From positions 96,657,544 through 96,721,543 of the forward strand of contig OZ020598.1 of the NCBI GenBank assembly GCA_963971535.1: a stretch of 64,000 nucleotides of DNA, read 5' to 3'. Position 1 is the stretch's first letter. Each line of letters begins with the position of its first letter. The notes beneath the pieces were generated by a model, which ran no database searches, was not told where the DNA came from, and worked only from the letters and a program-made list of their open reading frames with translations. Positions 33,550 through 45,495 of this stretch are shown one piece after another. The stretch is from Notolepis coatsorum (lineage: Eukaryota; Chordata; Actinopteri; Aulopiformes; Paralepididae). The translations under genes were made by a program, and so were the position numbers.

Positions 33550-35072
33550 GTTGACACCAGTGTTGTAGTACTCGAGTCCAGGACTCAGACTCAAGTTGGA
33601 CTTGAGCACTGATGACTCGGACTTGGAGTTGGACTTGAGCACTGATGACTCAGACTTGGAGTTGGACTCGAGCATTGACTGAATTCGGACTCGGAAGGTT
33701 CAGACTCTGACTCTGACTTGTTCTTTCATAAATACAGTTATTTATTATATAACTCTAATCATTTGGCATAAGATATTGATGGCTATATTAACTCTTTGTC
33801 TGCCACACTGGCCGCGCCTCCTGCCGTCAGTAGGCCAGCTTTTCGTAAATGTTTTCGCGATAATTCATGATCTTTGCAGAGCTATTTGTATATTCTATAT
33901 TATAGCTATGGGGAAAATGGTATGGCTCATTTGACAGACACTATTTGCAGTACAACATGTAAGAAGGTGTTTGTTTCTACACACTGTAGTTTGTAGTTTA
34001 TTACACGCTGAACATCAACCATTTTCCATAGATCCCAAGATAGGACGCTTTATGTGCTATAAGCCTGAATCGTTCTGGTTGATTCCCTGAACCCCCAAAT
34101 ACTCCCAAATCAAAGGTATATATCATCAAAAAACAACTTCACAAAATCATCAAAAAAATTAGAAAAAGCCTTGTCTATGACCGGTACAGTAAGACACTGT
34201 GATCGTTACATAAACACGTTTCACGTTCGGTAAAATAGACATAGGGGGTCCTCACCTTAGCCAGAAAGTAATCAAAAAAAAAAAATTACAATGATCCCAT
34301 CGGCAATCACGATTACAAGTTTATATGTAATTACACGTGTCTACTGGACACTATAGGTTCTGAGGCGAGCAGATCTGCTTTTGATTGCTTTGGAAGAGCT
34401 CCTCCCCCACAGAGCGAGCCCCGATGTCTCGGTGCATTCATTGCCAATGAGACTTCCACCCCTCATAGCCTTCCTATCCAAGTTCAAATGGTAGACGATA
34501 CTGCCATCTGATGATATTCGATCGGCATTGCAGTTCCAGCGTATGTGGCTGTGCCAAAATGATTCAGAGCGCTCCGGGCGAGTCTGTAGAGCGGGGATCA
34601 AAGGAAAAAGATCAAACGATCTAATAACGAGTATAATCGTTGTTGGCGTTCAACGCATGACGCCCAATAACGAGTATAATCGTTGTTGGCGCAGATTGAG
34701 TTAATACCATATCATTATTTAATTTTGTGCACGGGCAGACACATGGGTTCCACCTACATGCGGATTCACATTGATACCCTCATGTTAAGTACTTAAGATG
34801 CCTAAAGAAACGCCCTGAATCGTGTGCTTTGCTTAAACAGATTTGACATCAAGATGCTATGTTAGATGTTCAATATGTAAACAACTATTGAAGAGAAGAC
34901 CCGGGACAACCTCAAACTTCAACAGACATCTGTGGAGTGGACTCAACCTTGATGACTCAGACTTGGACTTGGACTAGGGTAATAGGGACTCGGCTCGGGC
35001 TCTTCTTTGGTGACTCGGACTTGGACTCGAACACATGGGGACTCGAGACTCGACTACAACACTGGTTGATAC
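33550..35072. mobile_element. hAT-type element, copy 1, with near-perfect 8-bp duplication
   Basis: Flanks are GTTGACAC (33550-33557) and GTTGATAC (35065-35072), 7 of 8 identical. The element (33558-35064) starts CAGTGTTGTAGTACTCGAGT and ends CTCGACTACAACACTG. Subterminal regions carry many GACTCGGACTTGG-type repeats in both halves. A TTAA-flanked element is inserted at 33792-34700. A second, more disrupted copy of the family lies at 41555-46568. No transposase frame. Confidence 0.85.
33788..34704. mobile_element. TTAA-target element inside hAT copy 1
   Basis: TTAA at 33788-33791 and 34701-34704 bracket 909 bp starting CTCTTTGTCTGCC and ending GGCGCAGATTGAG, imperfect inverted ends. It shares end sequence and the ACGAGTATAATCG/ACGAGTATAGTC phrase with 45500-46452. 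TTAA duplications fit piggyBac- or Kolobok-type elements. The phrase AATAACGAGTATAATCGTTG occurs twice near its right end. Confidence 0.65.
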
Positions 35073-35603
35073 AGTATTAGGGCTGACCCCTATTAGTCGA
35101 TTAGTCGACTAATCGGTCGAATGGAGCCGTACCTCTTAGTAGAATATAAAAAATATATATAAAAAAAAATTATAATGTTTTTTTTGTATCATTCTTTCCA
35201 AAAGAAAAGAGGCCTAGAAGCGTGGCTAACGCTAATGGCACGCATACCAGAGGCTAACTGCCTAAGAAAACAGGCACAGAGGCACTGAAAGAGGATTTCA
35301 CCCATCTAATGAACACACTAGACTAGACAAATATCTAGATGTATCCATCAGTGGACCAATTGCATGCTTTTGCAGAGGACAAGAAGCCTTCAGTCGACTC
35401 CTTCAGACATTAAGCACCCCCACAGCCCAAATGGAATGATAAAAAAAAAAAAAATTATAGGAAATTACAAAATTACAAATATTATACTTTTTTTTAAAAT
35501 TATTATAATTTTTCTTTGTCAACCAATAGTCGACTAACGGCAAATTTTGGCCAATCATAATCGACCATCCAAATCCTTAGTCGGGGACAGCCCTATACAG
35601 TAT
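35070..35603. mobile_element. hAT-type non-autonomous element, perfect 8-bp duplication
   Basis: TACAGTAT flanks at 35070-35077 and 35596-35603. The 518-bp element runs from TAGGGCTGACCCC to GGGGACAGCCCTA. Inverted subterminal TTAGTCGACTAATCGG and AATAGTCGACTAACGG motifs are characteristic of a common vertebrate hAT family. It starts 13 bp after the end of the preceding hAT copy. Confidence 0.92.
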
Positions 35604-36354
<751 letters not shown>

Positions 36355-36516
36355 ATCTACATGCCAAAGTGCAGCCTCCTAGGGTGAATGCTTGCTGTAG
36401 CCACTAGAGGGCGGGGACACTTTTGTGGACCAACCAATCAACCAACAGAGTGAGTTAAAGAGCAGCTAAAAAAAAGAAAGGGAGGGCACCTTGCTCCCCT
36501 ATGGAAGCCGAGAACG

Positions 36517-36798
36517 GCCAAGTCTTTATTTATTATTTCATTGCCGTTTTCTCGCGATAACGACTTATTATTTTGTTATCTCGATATAACAAAGTCCGTT
36601 TTCAGAACAACGGGCAGAACTCGGAGATGATTGCGAGCTGGTTCACGTGATCACGCTGTCCTGATTTCAGCTTTCAAGCGCTGCCACTGACTGTGTCTGT
36701 TGCGTTATCATGAGAAAACTGACTTTGTTATATCGAGATAATGAAATAATAAGTTATCACGAGAAAACGGCAATAAAATTAGAAAATAAAGACGTGGC
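36517..36798. mobile_element. Palindromic MITE, about 282 bp
   Basis: Ends GCCAAGTCTTTATTT and AAATAAAGACGTGGC. Inner arms TTGCCGTTTTCTCGCGATAA / TTATCACGAGAAAACGGCAA and GTTATCTCGATATAACAAAG / CTTTGTTATATCGAGATAAT continue the inverted repeat to about 85 bp each side. No coding sequence and no clear target duplication. Confidence 0.8.
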
Positions 36799-36832
36799 TT
36801 TTGTACCCTAAAAACTGCACTCTGCACGTCTA

Positions 36833-36906
36833 CTTCTCTCTCTCTCTCTCCATTATCTCTGCCTGGTGGCTCGACTGCTGTGATCAGCAGAGGCGGTTCA
36901 TCTCTC

Positions 36907-36995
<89 letters not shown>
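36833..36995. repeat. (CT)n microsatellite with embedded 45-bp unit
   Basis: CT repeats at 36833-36850 and 36901-36995 flank a unit containing TCTCTGCCTGGTGGCTCGAC and TGATCAGCAGAGGCGGTTCA. The same unit follows the CT tract at 41151-41231. Confidence 0.9.
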
Positions 36996-37002
<7 letters not shown>

Positions 37003-37423
37003 ATTCAATTCAATTCAATTCAATTCAATTCAATTCAAATGGCTTTATTGGCATGACGTACTTCTACATGTTGCCAAAGCAAATGATTAATATTAAACAT
37101 AGACATGGATTACAAAACAGATATCAAAGTACATACAAAATATCATCATAAAATAAAACATCAAATATTACAGCATATAAAACAGTAACTACTGGATTGT
37201 CAAGAGAGGTACTGTACGAACATTGAACTGTATAAAATGCGGTGTTTACTGTATTTTGTAAATGTGTGTGTTTGGCTATTGAGAACATGTTAGAGCTGAT
37301 GCATTTTGAACAATATGTAAAATGTTCTTTCAGCAATATAAAGTATCACTACTAATTCAGCTTTTAACTAGCTTTTTAACTAACAGATGTTGTCTTAATT
37401 AAGTAATGCGTAAATTATTCGAG

Positions 37424-37424
<1 letters not shown>

Positions 37425-37457
<33 letters not shown>
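37425..37457. repeat. (GT)n microsatellite
   Basis: About 33 bp of GT within the LINE-like 3' region. Confidence 0.9.
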
Positions 37458-37459
<2 letters not shown>

Positions 37460-37528
37460 TATGAGACTAGTTCAGCTTAGTGCAGATGTACTGGAGGAGC
37501 TGTTTAATCTCACTCATTCCTTCAGAGT

Positions 37529-39552
37529 TCACTCTTCCTTGGAGGACCTCTGGGTAGCTGCGTGGGGCCTGGTGTGGTTCTTCATGCTGTGGGCTGGGAA
37601 GGGGCTGAGGGCCAGGCTCTTGGTTCTGGTAGAGTCTCTGGTTTGTTGAGGGGTAGTAGCCTGGGCCAGGGCCAGTCTGGTTGTGCTGCTGGAGCTGGTG
37701 ATGTTCTGGTGAAGCGGGGGGTCTGTGGGGTGCGCTGGGTCTGGATGGATGTCTGGGAGGTCATTGGCTCCTTGTGGGGCCTGAGGCGTAGTGGGGGTCC
37801 CTGGGAGGTCTTTGGCTCCTGATGGGGTCTGAGGCGTAGTGGGGGTCCCTGGGAGGTCTTTGGCTCCTGGTGGGGTCTGAGGCGTAGTGGGGGTCCCTGG
37901 GAGGTCTTTGGCTCCTGATGGGGTCTGAGGCGTAGTGGGGGTCCCTGGGAGGTCTTTGGCTCCTGATGGGGTCTGAGGCGTAGTGGGGGCTCCTGGGAGG
38001 TCTTTGGCTCCTGATGGGGTCTGAGGCGTAGTGGGGGTCCCTGGGAGGTCCTCTGGCTGGTGTAAGGTGGAGGCTTTGACGGCCCAGTGCCACATCTTTT
38101 AGTGTTTTTGTAAACATGCCCACTGCCTGCTTTTTTAAGTGGGAGTGGTCGTACAGGTGCTCAGGCGTTATATATATATGATGTGCAACGTGTACATTTG
38201 GGAGTGAGGCACATCCTCTGGTGATGTCAGCGTTCACCCTATTGATGGTCTTGGGGTGAAAGTCTCTGCGGGGCAGCAAGGTTGAGATGGTGATGCGTGA
38301 GTCTGGGAAGGTCACAGCTGCATTCTCTGCTACTCTGGTGACCAGACTACCAACCTTTTCCTGTTCCTCCCGCAGGTTGTTGGTGCCAGTGTGGATGATA
38401 ATATGGCCTGGTGTGCCAAACTCGGGGTGCGCAAGGATTTGCAGTGCATCCTCTAATGTGGGGCACCAGATTTTGGACACTTTTGTGTTGGGGAAAAGTT
38501 TTTGTTCTTGGATGAACTTGCCATTTGAATCTATTAGGATAGCAACCTCAGTGTCCTTTTTCAGGGTGGTGGGCTGACGATGTGAGATGCTGGGGGAGGA
38601 GGGGGCCTGGGGGGCTAGATAGCCTCTCTCGGCTGCATCCTCACTGGGTGGTGGGGGCTCCGTGGTGGGCGGGTTGGGGGAGCAGGGGGCCCGGGGGGCT
38701 AGAAGGCCTCTCTCGGTTGCATCCTCGCTGGGTGGTGGGGGCTCAGTGGGGGGAGGGTTGGGAGGGGTGAGGGGTTGTGGCTGTTCTGTACTGGTAGACA
38801 TCAGCTTCACCATGATGGCTGATATTTCCTTTGACATCTCGTTTCTCACCTGCATTATTTCCCGCCTCATGATGTCCTTTGTTTCCCTAAGTTCTGTGGT
38901 GAGGGTCCGGTTGTCCTTCTGCACGCTGGAGCTCCTGTGTAGCAGACTCCAGCTGGTGCTTCCACTGCTGGAGGTCAGGGTGTGGTGTGGGGCTGGTGGA
39001 GAGCTGCTGTTCTCTCAGCTCAGTGAGCACCACCTCTAGTAGAGCCAGACTGTCTCTCAGGAGGCTGACGGTGTGGTGGTCTGGGTGCTGGTTGTTATGA
39101 CCAGGAATAGGGGATACCTGGCTCTCTGTTGTCGGGGTGCCTGTGGTGATGGGAGAGCTCAGAGTGCTTCCTGTGTCCTTTCTAGATGCTGCCCCCTTCT
39201 TCAGAGTGGGGAAGTCCTGTCCAAAGGAGCCAAGGGCAGCTTCGTTACCTTGCACCATGACCTTACCATTTTGGTAAAAGTTGACAGTCAGGAGCCTTCT
39301 CTCTTGGTCCTTGTCTCCGTCCTCAAATATCTGAAGTTGTCTTCCCTTGCAGATCCCTCTCTTGATTACGAAGCTGTAGTGCTTTGATATGGCTGTATGC
39401 CATGCAGTGACATGCTCGGTGAAGAAGAGCAAGTTGGTAATAACACCAGTGTTTTTAGAGCGGTCAGCATATAGTCTCTGGGTATTCTCGTTGTAACCTA
39501 TGTCTGAACTGTACTCTCCCGTGCTCTGATTTGATCTCTTCTGGATATTCAA
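37529..39552 (-). pseudogene. LINE ORF1-type protein with SGNH esterase domain, frameshifted
   Basis: Three overlapping frames give one protein. Frame one (39552-38887, 221 aa) is an N-terminal domain with VNFYQNGKVMVQGNEAALGS, a signature of multi-copy teleost proteins, followed by a coiled-coil-like stretch (LLEVVLTELREQQL). Frame two (38924-37761) continues the coiled coil, has Pro-rich linkers with two PPTEPPPPSEDA-like repeats, and then an SGNH hydrolase: DSNGK (block I), IIIHTGTNN (block III) and YDHSH (DxxH, block V). Frame three (38095-37529) reads the C-terminal repeats and tail. At least one shift near 38900 breaks it. Esterase-bearing ORF1 proteins are known in L2/CR1-type LINEs; that this is one is inference. 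Confidence 0.65.
37776..38060. repeat. 48-bp in-frame tandem repeat, about six copies
   Basis: Plus-strand unit GGGTCCCTGGGAGGTCTTTG followed by GCTCCTGATGGGGTCTGAGG and CGTAGTGG. On the minus strand it encodes a 16-residue repeat, RPPRDPHYASDPIRSQ in one frame and PGTPTTPQTPSGAKDL in another. Nearly identical copies indicate recent expansion within the ORF1 tail. Confidence 0.95.
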
Positions 39553-39982
39553 AAAAACAGGGAAGGAAAATGCCTGCCGCTGTCCATGCTGCTGTCTCAG
39601 TGTCCATGTTGCTATAGCAACTGGATAAACAAAGATGGGATGTTTAATTAGCTAATAATACAAAAATAAAATAAAAATAAAATAAGAAAATAAAGATAAA
39701 TAAAATTATTCTTTAGAAAATAGCTTTGCTCTTTTCACTGTACTATTATTTTATATATATTTAAGTTGAGGCTGGGGCTCAGTGTAGGAAAAGACTGTGT
39801 AGCAAATCCAAGTTTGATAGATAAGCCCACCCTGAGGTTGTCCAGCTAAATATGATCTATACAGATATAGCAGCCTTATTTATGGTGGATATGTAAACCT
39901 ATCCTGGGGGTTTCCTAGCTAAATATGCTATAGAAACAGTCTTATAGCTAGCAAAAACGATCTTTTTCTAGCTAGCCCACCC

Positions 39983-40696
39983 TGAAGGCGCTCCCATAGT
40001 CCAGCAGACTGTACACAGAGCAGACTCCGCGGAGGTCCGCGCGGACTCTTGAGCTTTGATCTCAGCGGACAGCAGACCCACAGGTGGGAAGCTCCTATTT
40101 TCTGACGCGCGGACATCCGCGCCGCTGACTTGGTGTCACACAAAACGCTGCTCGGCGTTTTGGTTGACATCGAACTGCATTTAATGTGACGCCGATCTGC
40201 ATTTTACTCTGAACACTCGCTCTGTGCCAAGAGAGATGTTTGAATGGCTTTTCTAAATGAAGTGTGTAAAATTGCCAGTTTTATTTCGAAATATTGGAAA
40301 CGGAGATAACATAGAATGTTATCTCCGTTTCCAATATTTTGAAATAAAACTGGTGCTTTTATTTCATGCAATGCGTGTCTTTTCAGCACCACGCGCTGTC
40401 CACCTCAAGCCTATACACATTGCATCTCGCTGCCTATATACCTGTTATTCAAGTGCGTAAAACTGCCAGTTTTATTATCGAAATATTGGAAACGGAGATA
40501 ACATACTCTTTATTTTGACATCGGATGACGACGACATGACAGAAGTTGAACAGCGTGGGGACAATTGTGTAAACTGCGTGACATGTAGGAAATTGGTCCG
40601 CGGAGGTCCGCTCGACTATGAAGGCTCAAAGAGTCCGCGCGGACCTCCGCGGGGTCTGCTCTGTGTACAGTCTGCTGGACTATGGGAGCGCCTTGA
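39983..40696. mobile_element. 708-bp long-TIR element with 3-bp duplication (PIF/Harbinger-like)
   Basis: The element 39986-40693 starts AGGCGCTCCCATAGTCCAGC and ends with its complement, GCTGGACTATGGGAGCGCCT; the match continues through the CCGCGGAGGTCCGCGCGGAC region (about 70 bp). TGA lies on both sides (39983-39985, 40694-40696), and removing the element plus one TGA restores the duplicated host sequence. A 3-bp duplication suits PIF/Harbinger. No transposase. Confidence 0.75.
40270..40510. repeat. Internal palindrome and partial third copy
   Basis: CCAGTTTTATTTCGAAATAT at 40274 runs to GGAAACGGAGATAACAT, and the reverse complement follows at once (ATGTTATCTCCGTTTCCAAT, then AAATAAAACTGG to about 40352). 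A third arm (CCAGTTTTATTATCGAAATA) is at 40466. The first two arms would make a roughly 38-bp hairpin stem. Confidence 0.9.
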
Positions 40697-41147
40697 GGTT
40701 GTCCAGCTAAATATGATCTATACAGGGCGCCTTATTTATGGTGGATATGTAAACCTATCCTGTGGTTTCCTAGCTAAATATGCTATAGAAACAGTCTTTT
40801 ACCTAGCAAAAACGATCTTTTTAAGCTAGTAGCTAACAGTATAAAGTACATTCATTTCAGCTTTATAGCTTACAGTTATATTTCCTACCTGGTTTGATAT
40901 AAAAATCGATTTGCTCTTTGCAGTGTGTTATTATTTTCTTTTGGTTTGGAGGCTGGGACTGGGAAGGTGTAGGAAACAGCCTGTGTAGGTTGGAGCTAGC
41001 TAGCTAGCTAGCCAGTACTGTTAGCTATATATATAATATAACAGCCTTCTTTGTGATGGTATTTATCTTGTCCAAAATGTTTATCTCTCTCTTAACAATC
41101 ACAAGTTAGATATTAAATCAGGAGCTCATCCTGTGCATGACTTCCTC

Positions 41148-41150
<3 letters not shown>

Positions 41151-41235
<85 letters not shown>

Positions 41236-41282
41236 CTCTCTGCCTGGCGGCTCGGCTGCTGTGATCAGCAGAGGCGGTTCAT
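41151..41282. repeat. (CT)n microsatellite plus conserved 45-bp unit
   Basis: CT repeats (41151-41231) are followed by CTCTGCCTGGCGGCTCGGCT and TGATCAGCAGAGGCGGTTCA, the unit also embedded in the CT tract at 36833-36995. Confidence 0.9.
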
Positions 41283-41397
41283 CCAAACTAATGTGTTGTC
41301 CATCCATCATTACAAAGATAGGGATGTCTGTCATTTTATCGATTGTGATGTCCCTTCACCAGGAAGGAGAGCCTTTGTAATTGTGCAGTGCCTGTAG

Positions 41398-41429
41398 CTC
41401 TCTCTCTCCCTATCCCTCTCTCCCTCCCC

Positions 41430-41507
<78 letters not shown>

Positions 41508-41510
41508 ATC
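41398..41510. repeat. (CT)n microsatellite
   Basis: CT repeats with CCCTATCCC and CCCTCCCCCC interruptions at the left, pure over 41431-41503. Confidence 0.95.
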
Positions 41511-42021
41511 TCCCCTGTCCAATACGTAAACACGACTATCGATGGCGGCATTAATAATTGATGACTCAGACTTGGACTCGAGCATTGACTGCATTCAGAC
41601 TCGGAAGGTGCAGACGAGGACTCAGACTTGTTAATTGATAAATACAAAAATAAATATACATTTTATTTGGTAATAGGCCCTGTAAACAATGTAAATATGT
41701 ACCTCCGTTGTGTGTGGGTCAATGATCACACTCGGGTTTACCAAACCGTAGGTTTATTTAACATCTAGTTGTGACGTGACGGCAAGAGCAGGTTCACAGT
41801 AGCGAGGCAGTTTGTAAGCAGTAGCACTACCGGTACGGTGGCTCGTAGTAGACAATAGTCAAACTGGATAATCATTTAGCCAATGATCTGCAGGCCCTAA
41901 TCATTTGGCATAAGATATTGATGGCTAGTGCATTTTTTGGCTATTGTGTCACAAAGTGTATTGTAATCAGTGTATTGTATTTTAACTTACACACTTACAC
42001 ATTCACTCACTCTTACTCTCT

Positions 42022-42248
<227 letters not shown>

Positions 42249-42302
42249 ACTCATACATACTTCTTACTCTCACATAGGCCAACAAGGTCCATACATTGAA
42301 CT

Positions 42303-44358
42303 TGTTTTCCAAGTTCAAGTTCAAGTTTCAAGTTTCAAGTTTCTTTAATAGTTGTCATACAGAAGTACAGAATACTTTTATACAAAATGCTTCTTACTGT
42401 TGCGCTCCAGAGACTGTGCAAGACAAGATAAGTATGAAATAAAATAACATAGTAAAATTAGAAGTAAAAAAAATGAGGTCACAGTGTTCAGTTTAGACAT
42501 AATTATGTACAATGTTCGATGCAGAATAGACGTAGTTACCATACAATATACAATACTGTGCAGTGTACTAATATACAATACTATATAGTGCAAGGCAGAA
42601 ATGGAGAAATGGGACGAGGTGCAATTTAGGTACAATTCACAGTAGGTGTACGAGTTGTAGTGCAAATCCTTTATCAATAAATATAAAGTGTAAGTGTGTT
42701 TGTGTGATCTAAAGTGTGGAGAGTGGGTGCTGCAGTGTGTTGTTTGTTTGAGTGAGTGTGTGCGTGTGGGTGTGTGTGCTGTGTGCATTTGATGGTTGTT
42801 GCATAGTGATTATTGTTCGTTTAGCAGCCTGATGGCCTGGGGATAGAAGCTTCTTCTGAGTCTTTCTGTGCTCGCCTTAAGACTCCGGTATCGCTTGCCT
42901 GACCGCAGCAGTTCAAAGAGGCAGTTGTTCGGGTGGCTCGAGTCCTTAATAATTCTCTTAGCCTTCCCCTTGCACCGCTTGTTGTAAATGTTCTGGAGGG
43001 TGGGAAGCCCCCCTCCAATTGTGCGTTCGGCTGAACGTGTCACTCTCTGTAGTCTGCTACGGTCTTGTGCAGTGCTATTCCCAAACCAGGAGGTGATGTT
43101 GCCGGTCAGGATGCTCTCTATTGTACATGAGTAGAAGTTCCTAAGGATCTTCTGACTGACTTGGAACTTCCTTAGGCGCCTGAGGAAGTAGAGGCGTTGT
43201 CGTGCCTTCTTCACAACACTGTCAATGTGTGTGGTCCATGTCAAGTCCTCGGATATGTGGGCTCCGAGGTACTTGAAACTGTTCACTCTCTCAACCGGTG
43301 CCCCGTCGATGCTGAGGGGGCTGTAGTCCTTGACCCCCGACCTCCTGAAGTCCACAATCATCTCTTTTGTTTTGCTGACGTTCAGGGAGAGGCAGTTCTC
43401 CTGACACCACTGTGACAGGTTCTCTACCTCTTCCAGGTAGGCCCTTTCGTCGTTGGCAGAGATCAGGCCCACCACTACTGTGTCATCAGCAAATTTGATG
43501 ATGGTGTTGTTGTTCCGCTGTGCTACGCAGTCATGTGTGTACAGGGAGTAGAGGAGGGGGCTCAGAACACAGCCCTGGGGGGCCCCTATGTTGAGCATGA
43601 TGGATGAGGAGGTGCAGTTGCCGGCTCTTACCACCTGGGGTCTGCCCGTCAGGAAGTCCAAGACCCACTGGCAGAGGTCATAGTTCAAGCCCAGGTCTCT
43701 GAGCTTGGCTATGAGTTTGGAGGGGACTATGGTATTGAATGCTGAGCTGTAGTCGATGAACAGCATTCTCACATAGTTCCCCTGCCTCTTGTCCAGGTGT
43801 GATGCTGCTGTGTGCAGCACATGGGCTATGGCGTCCTCCGTGGACCTGTTGGGGCGATATGCAAATTGCAGAGGGTCCAGGTTGATGGGGAGGGAGGAAC
43901 AGATGTAGCCCTTCACTAGCTTCTCAAAGCACTTCATGGCTATGGAGGTGAGGGCTACAGGGCGGTAGTCGTTGAGGCAAGCGGGCGTAGATTTTTTGGG
44001 TACAGGGATGATGGTGGACTTCTTCAGACAGGTGGGGATGACAGCCTGTTCCAAGGACAGGTTGAAGATGTCAGTGAATACCGGGGCCAGTTGGTCGGCA
44101 CAGACTTTTAGGACGCGGCCGGGGATGCCGTCCGGTCCTGCTGCCTTCCTGATATTCACTTTTTTAAAGATCCGTCTCACCTCATGCTCTGTTACCCTGA
44201 ACACTGAGTCTCCATCAGCAGACCCCCCCCCCCCATTGCCGTGGTTTGTAGGCTGGTGTTGTTATTCACAGCCTCAAACCTCGCATAGAAGGAATTGAGA
44301 TCATTTGCTAAGGAGATGTCACTGTTCAGTTTGAGGGGGGTGCCTTTGTAGTCTGTCA
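42303..44358 (-). mobile_element. LINE (L2/Rex-like) with long reverse transcriptase frame
   Basis: Minus strand: coding from about 44358 to 42810, 3' untranslated region, and terminus TGACAACTATTAAAGAAACT followed by TTGAAACTTGAAACTTGAAC-type tail at 42303. The same 3' end occurs at 57727-57870. The endonuclease is absent, so the copy is 5'-truncated. The 42720-42790 stretch is GT-rich. Confidence 0.85.
42810..44204 (-). CDS. LINE ORF2 reverse transcriptase, endonuclease missing
   Basis: 464 residues. Early motifs [14 protein letters not shown] and [20 protein letters not shown] (about residues 20-90) are LINE fingers motifs. [16 protein letters not shown] (about 150-165) is motif A with its catalytic Asp, [19 protein letters not shown] (about 208-226) is motif B, and [10 protein letters not shown] (about 238-247) is the FADD active site. 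The thumb and C-terminus end [12 protein letters not shown]. Upstream 44205-44358 encodes more of the protein in another frame ([14 protein letters not shown]), after a C-run at 44222-44234 that probably caused a frameshift. All catalytic residues are kept, so the copy is fairly young. Confidence 0.9.
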   Translation of the reverse strand: MFRVTEHEVRRIFKKVNIRKAAGPDGIPGRVLKVCADQLAPVFTDIFNLSLEQAVIPTCLKKSTIIPVPKKSTPACLNDYRPVALTSIAMKCFEKLVKGYICSSLPINLDPLQFAYRPNRSTEDAIAHVLHTAASHLDKRQGNYVRMLFIDYSSAFNTIVPSKLIAKLRDLGLNYDLCQWVLDFLTGRPQVVRAGNCTSSSIMLNIGAPQGCVLSPLLYSLYTHDCVAQRNNNTIIKFADDTVVVGLISANDERAYLEEVENLSQWCQENCLSLNVSKTKEMIVDFRRSGVKDYSPLSIDGAPVERVNSFKYLGAHISEDLTWTTHIDSVVKKARQRLYFLRRLRKFQVSQKILRNFYSCTIESILTGNITSWFGNSTAQDRSRLQRVTRSAERTIGGGLPTLQNIYNKRCKGKAKRIIKDSSHPNNCLFELLRSGKRYRSLKASTERLRRSFYPQAIRLLNEQ

Positions 44359-44389
44359 TTGTTGCTGTACACTTGCTACACTTGCTACT

Positions 44390-44562
44390 GTATATGTAAT
44401 ATAATTATGTTTATTCTTGTAGGTGGAGGTTTCTTATAAGCCTTCTGGGCCTCTTCCTGCACTGTATATATTTTGTACTTTACAGTTGTCGTTATTGTGT
44501 TGTTGTTTTTATACTGTGTGAAAAACTAAACTAAACTAAACTAAAGTAAATAAAGTCCCTTT
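44390..44562 (+). mobile_element. LINE 3' end with ACTAA tail
   Basis: TATTTTGTACTTTACAGTTG leads to ACTAAACTAAACTAAACTAA and AGTAAATAAAGTCCCTTTGA. The repetitive terminus suits a LINE tail. No coding part. Confidence 0.5.
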
Positions 44563-44568
44563 GAAATG

Positions 44569-45416
44569 GTGACCGCTAGGGGTGTAACGATATACGTATA
44601 CGTACTGAACCGTTTCAGTACTGGACCTTCGGTTTAGTACTCGCTGTGTACCGAACGAATGCAACGGTACGTTAACCACTAACGGAACACACGTGCAAAA
44701 CTTTATTTTGTGTGCAGAATTGTATTCAAAACTCCAAGTTCACCCCTTCCCAAAATATATAATTGGCGCAAAGTGCTGGGTGTTTGTTCAACCCACGCAC
44801 AACACTGAGAGCTTACCTGTAATTTAGCATAGCCTCATAGTGTGGCGAACACACACACACACTTTTTTCTCTATTCGTTAACGTTTTACCCTGAGGGATG
44901 ATTAACAATAAAGTGCTAAAATAGAAAAGTATAGGCTTCTTATATTTTTGACGCTAGAACTCCAGCTGTAGCTTGCATAAAACTGTCTCGATGTTCCACA
45001 AGTTATTAATCAAAATCCGAAGTATTTCCAACCAGGGCTTGAGATGCTCAGAGTGCAAACACTGTCTTCTGGTTGTTGTTATTGTTGTTGTTCATTATTA
45101 CTTGCACGTTGTTCAGCTCACGTGTCTCCTATCCGTCATGCAGCACATTCAGGCCGACGCCCACCGGGGGCTGTTTTTTTCACAATAAAATATATATATA
45201 TTTTGTAATTTTTTTTTAACAAATCGATTATTAATTTGAATATAGAATGTTCATTGACAGCCCTACTTAACAGTAACTGTACACTACATTACCCCTGAGT
45301 GGAACATGGAAAGCCAAACTTTCCCTATACCAAAAACCCGTACCGAACCGTGATTTCAAAACCGAGGTACGTACCGAACCGTGGTTTTTGTGTACCGTTA
45401 CACCATTAGTGACCGC
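44569..45416. mobile_element. hAT-type non-autonomous element with perfect 8-bp duplication
   Basis: GTGACCGC flanks at 44569-44576 and 45409-45416. The 832-bp element starts TAGGGGTGTAACGATA and ends TACCGTTACACCATTA. Subterminal TACCGAACCG repeats occur in both halves and are typical of a known vertebrate hAT group. No transposase. Confidence 0.92.
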
Positions 45417-45495
45417 TGTGTCATTTATGTTTAATGTAGACCTTTTTTTATTTGTATGTCAGCTCTTTGACTGCGAGAGTGGAGTGGACCCAACC

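Larger units (their letters stand above)
36996..39600 (-). mobile_element. LINE-like unit with ORF1 only
   Basis: Minus strand: ORF1-like coding at 39552-37529, then a 3' untranslated region, then ATGCCAATAAAGCCATTTGA and (ATTGA)n ending at 36996. That is a standard fish LINE 3' terminus. No reverse transcriptase or endonuclease frame lies between the ORF1 and the tail, and there is no room for one. It may be an internally deleted LINE or a family that moves in trans. The 5' boundary is approximate. Confidence 0.65.
39715..40960. repeat. Locally duplicated block split by a transposon
   Basis: The stretch CACCCTGAGGTTGTCCAGCT..AAAAACGATCTTTTT at 39826-39975 recurs at 40694-40833 after the insertion, and CTTTGCTCTTTTCACTG (39725) / TTTGCTCTTTGCAGTG (40910) with GAGGCTGGGGCTC / GAGGCTGGGACTG extends the duplication. 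The copies differ by substitutions and small gaps, so the duplication is older than the insertion. Confidence 0.8.

Noticed and set aside
37562..37822. Plus-strand 86-aa frame and others over 37.5-39.4 kb
   Set aside because: Shadows of the minus-strand esterase-type ORF1.
43972..44298. 108-aa plus-strand frame
   Set aside because: Shadow of the minus-strand LINE reverse transcriptase.
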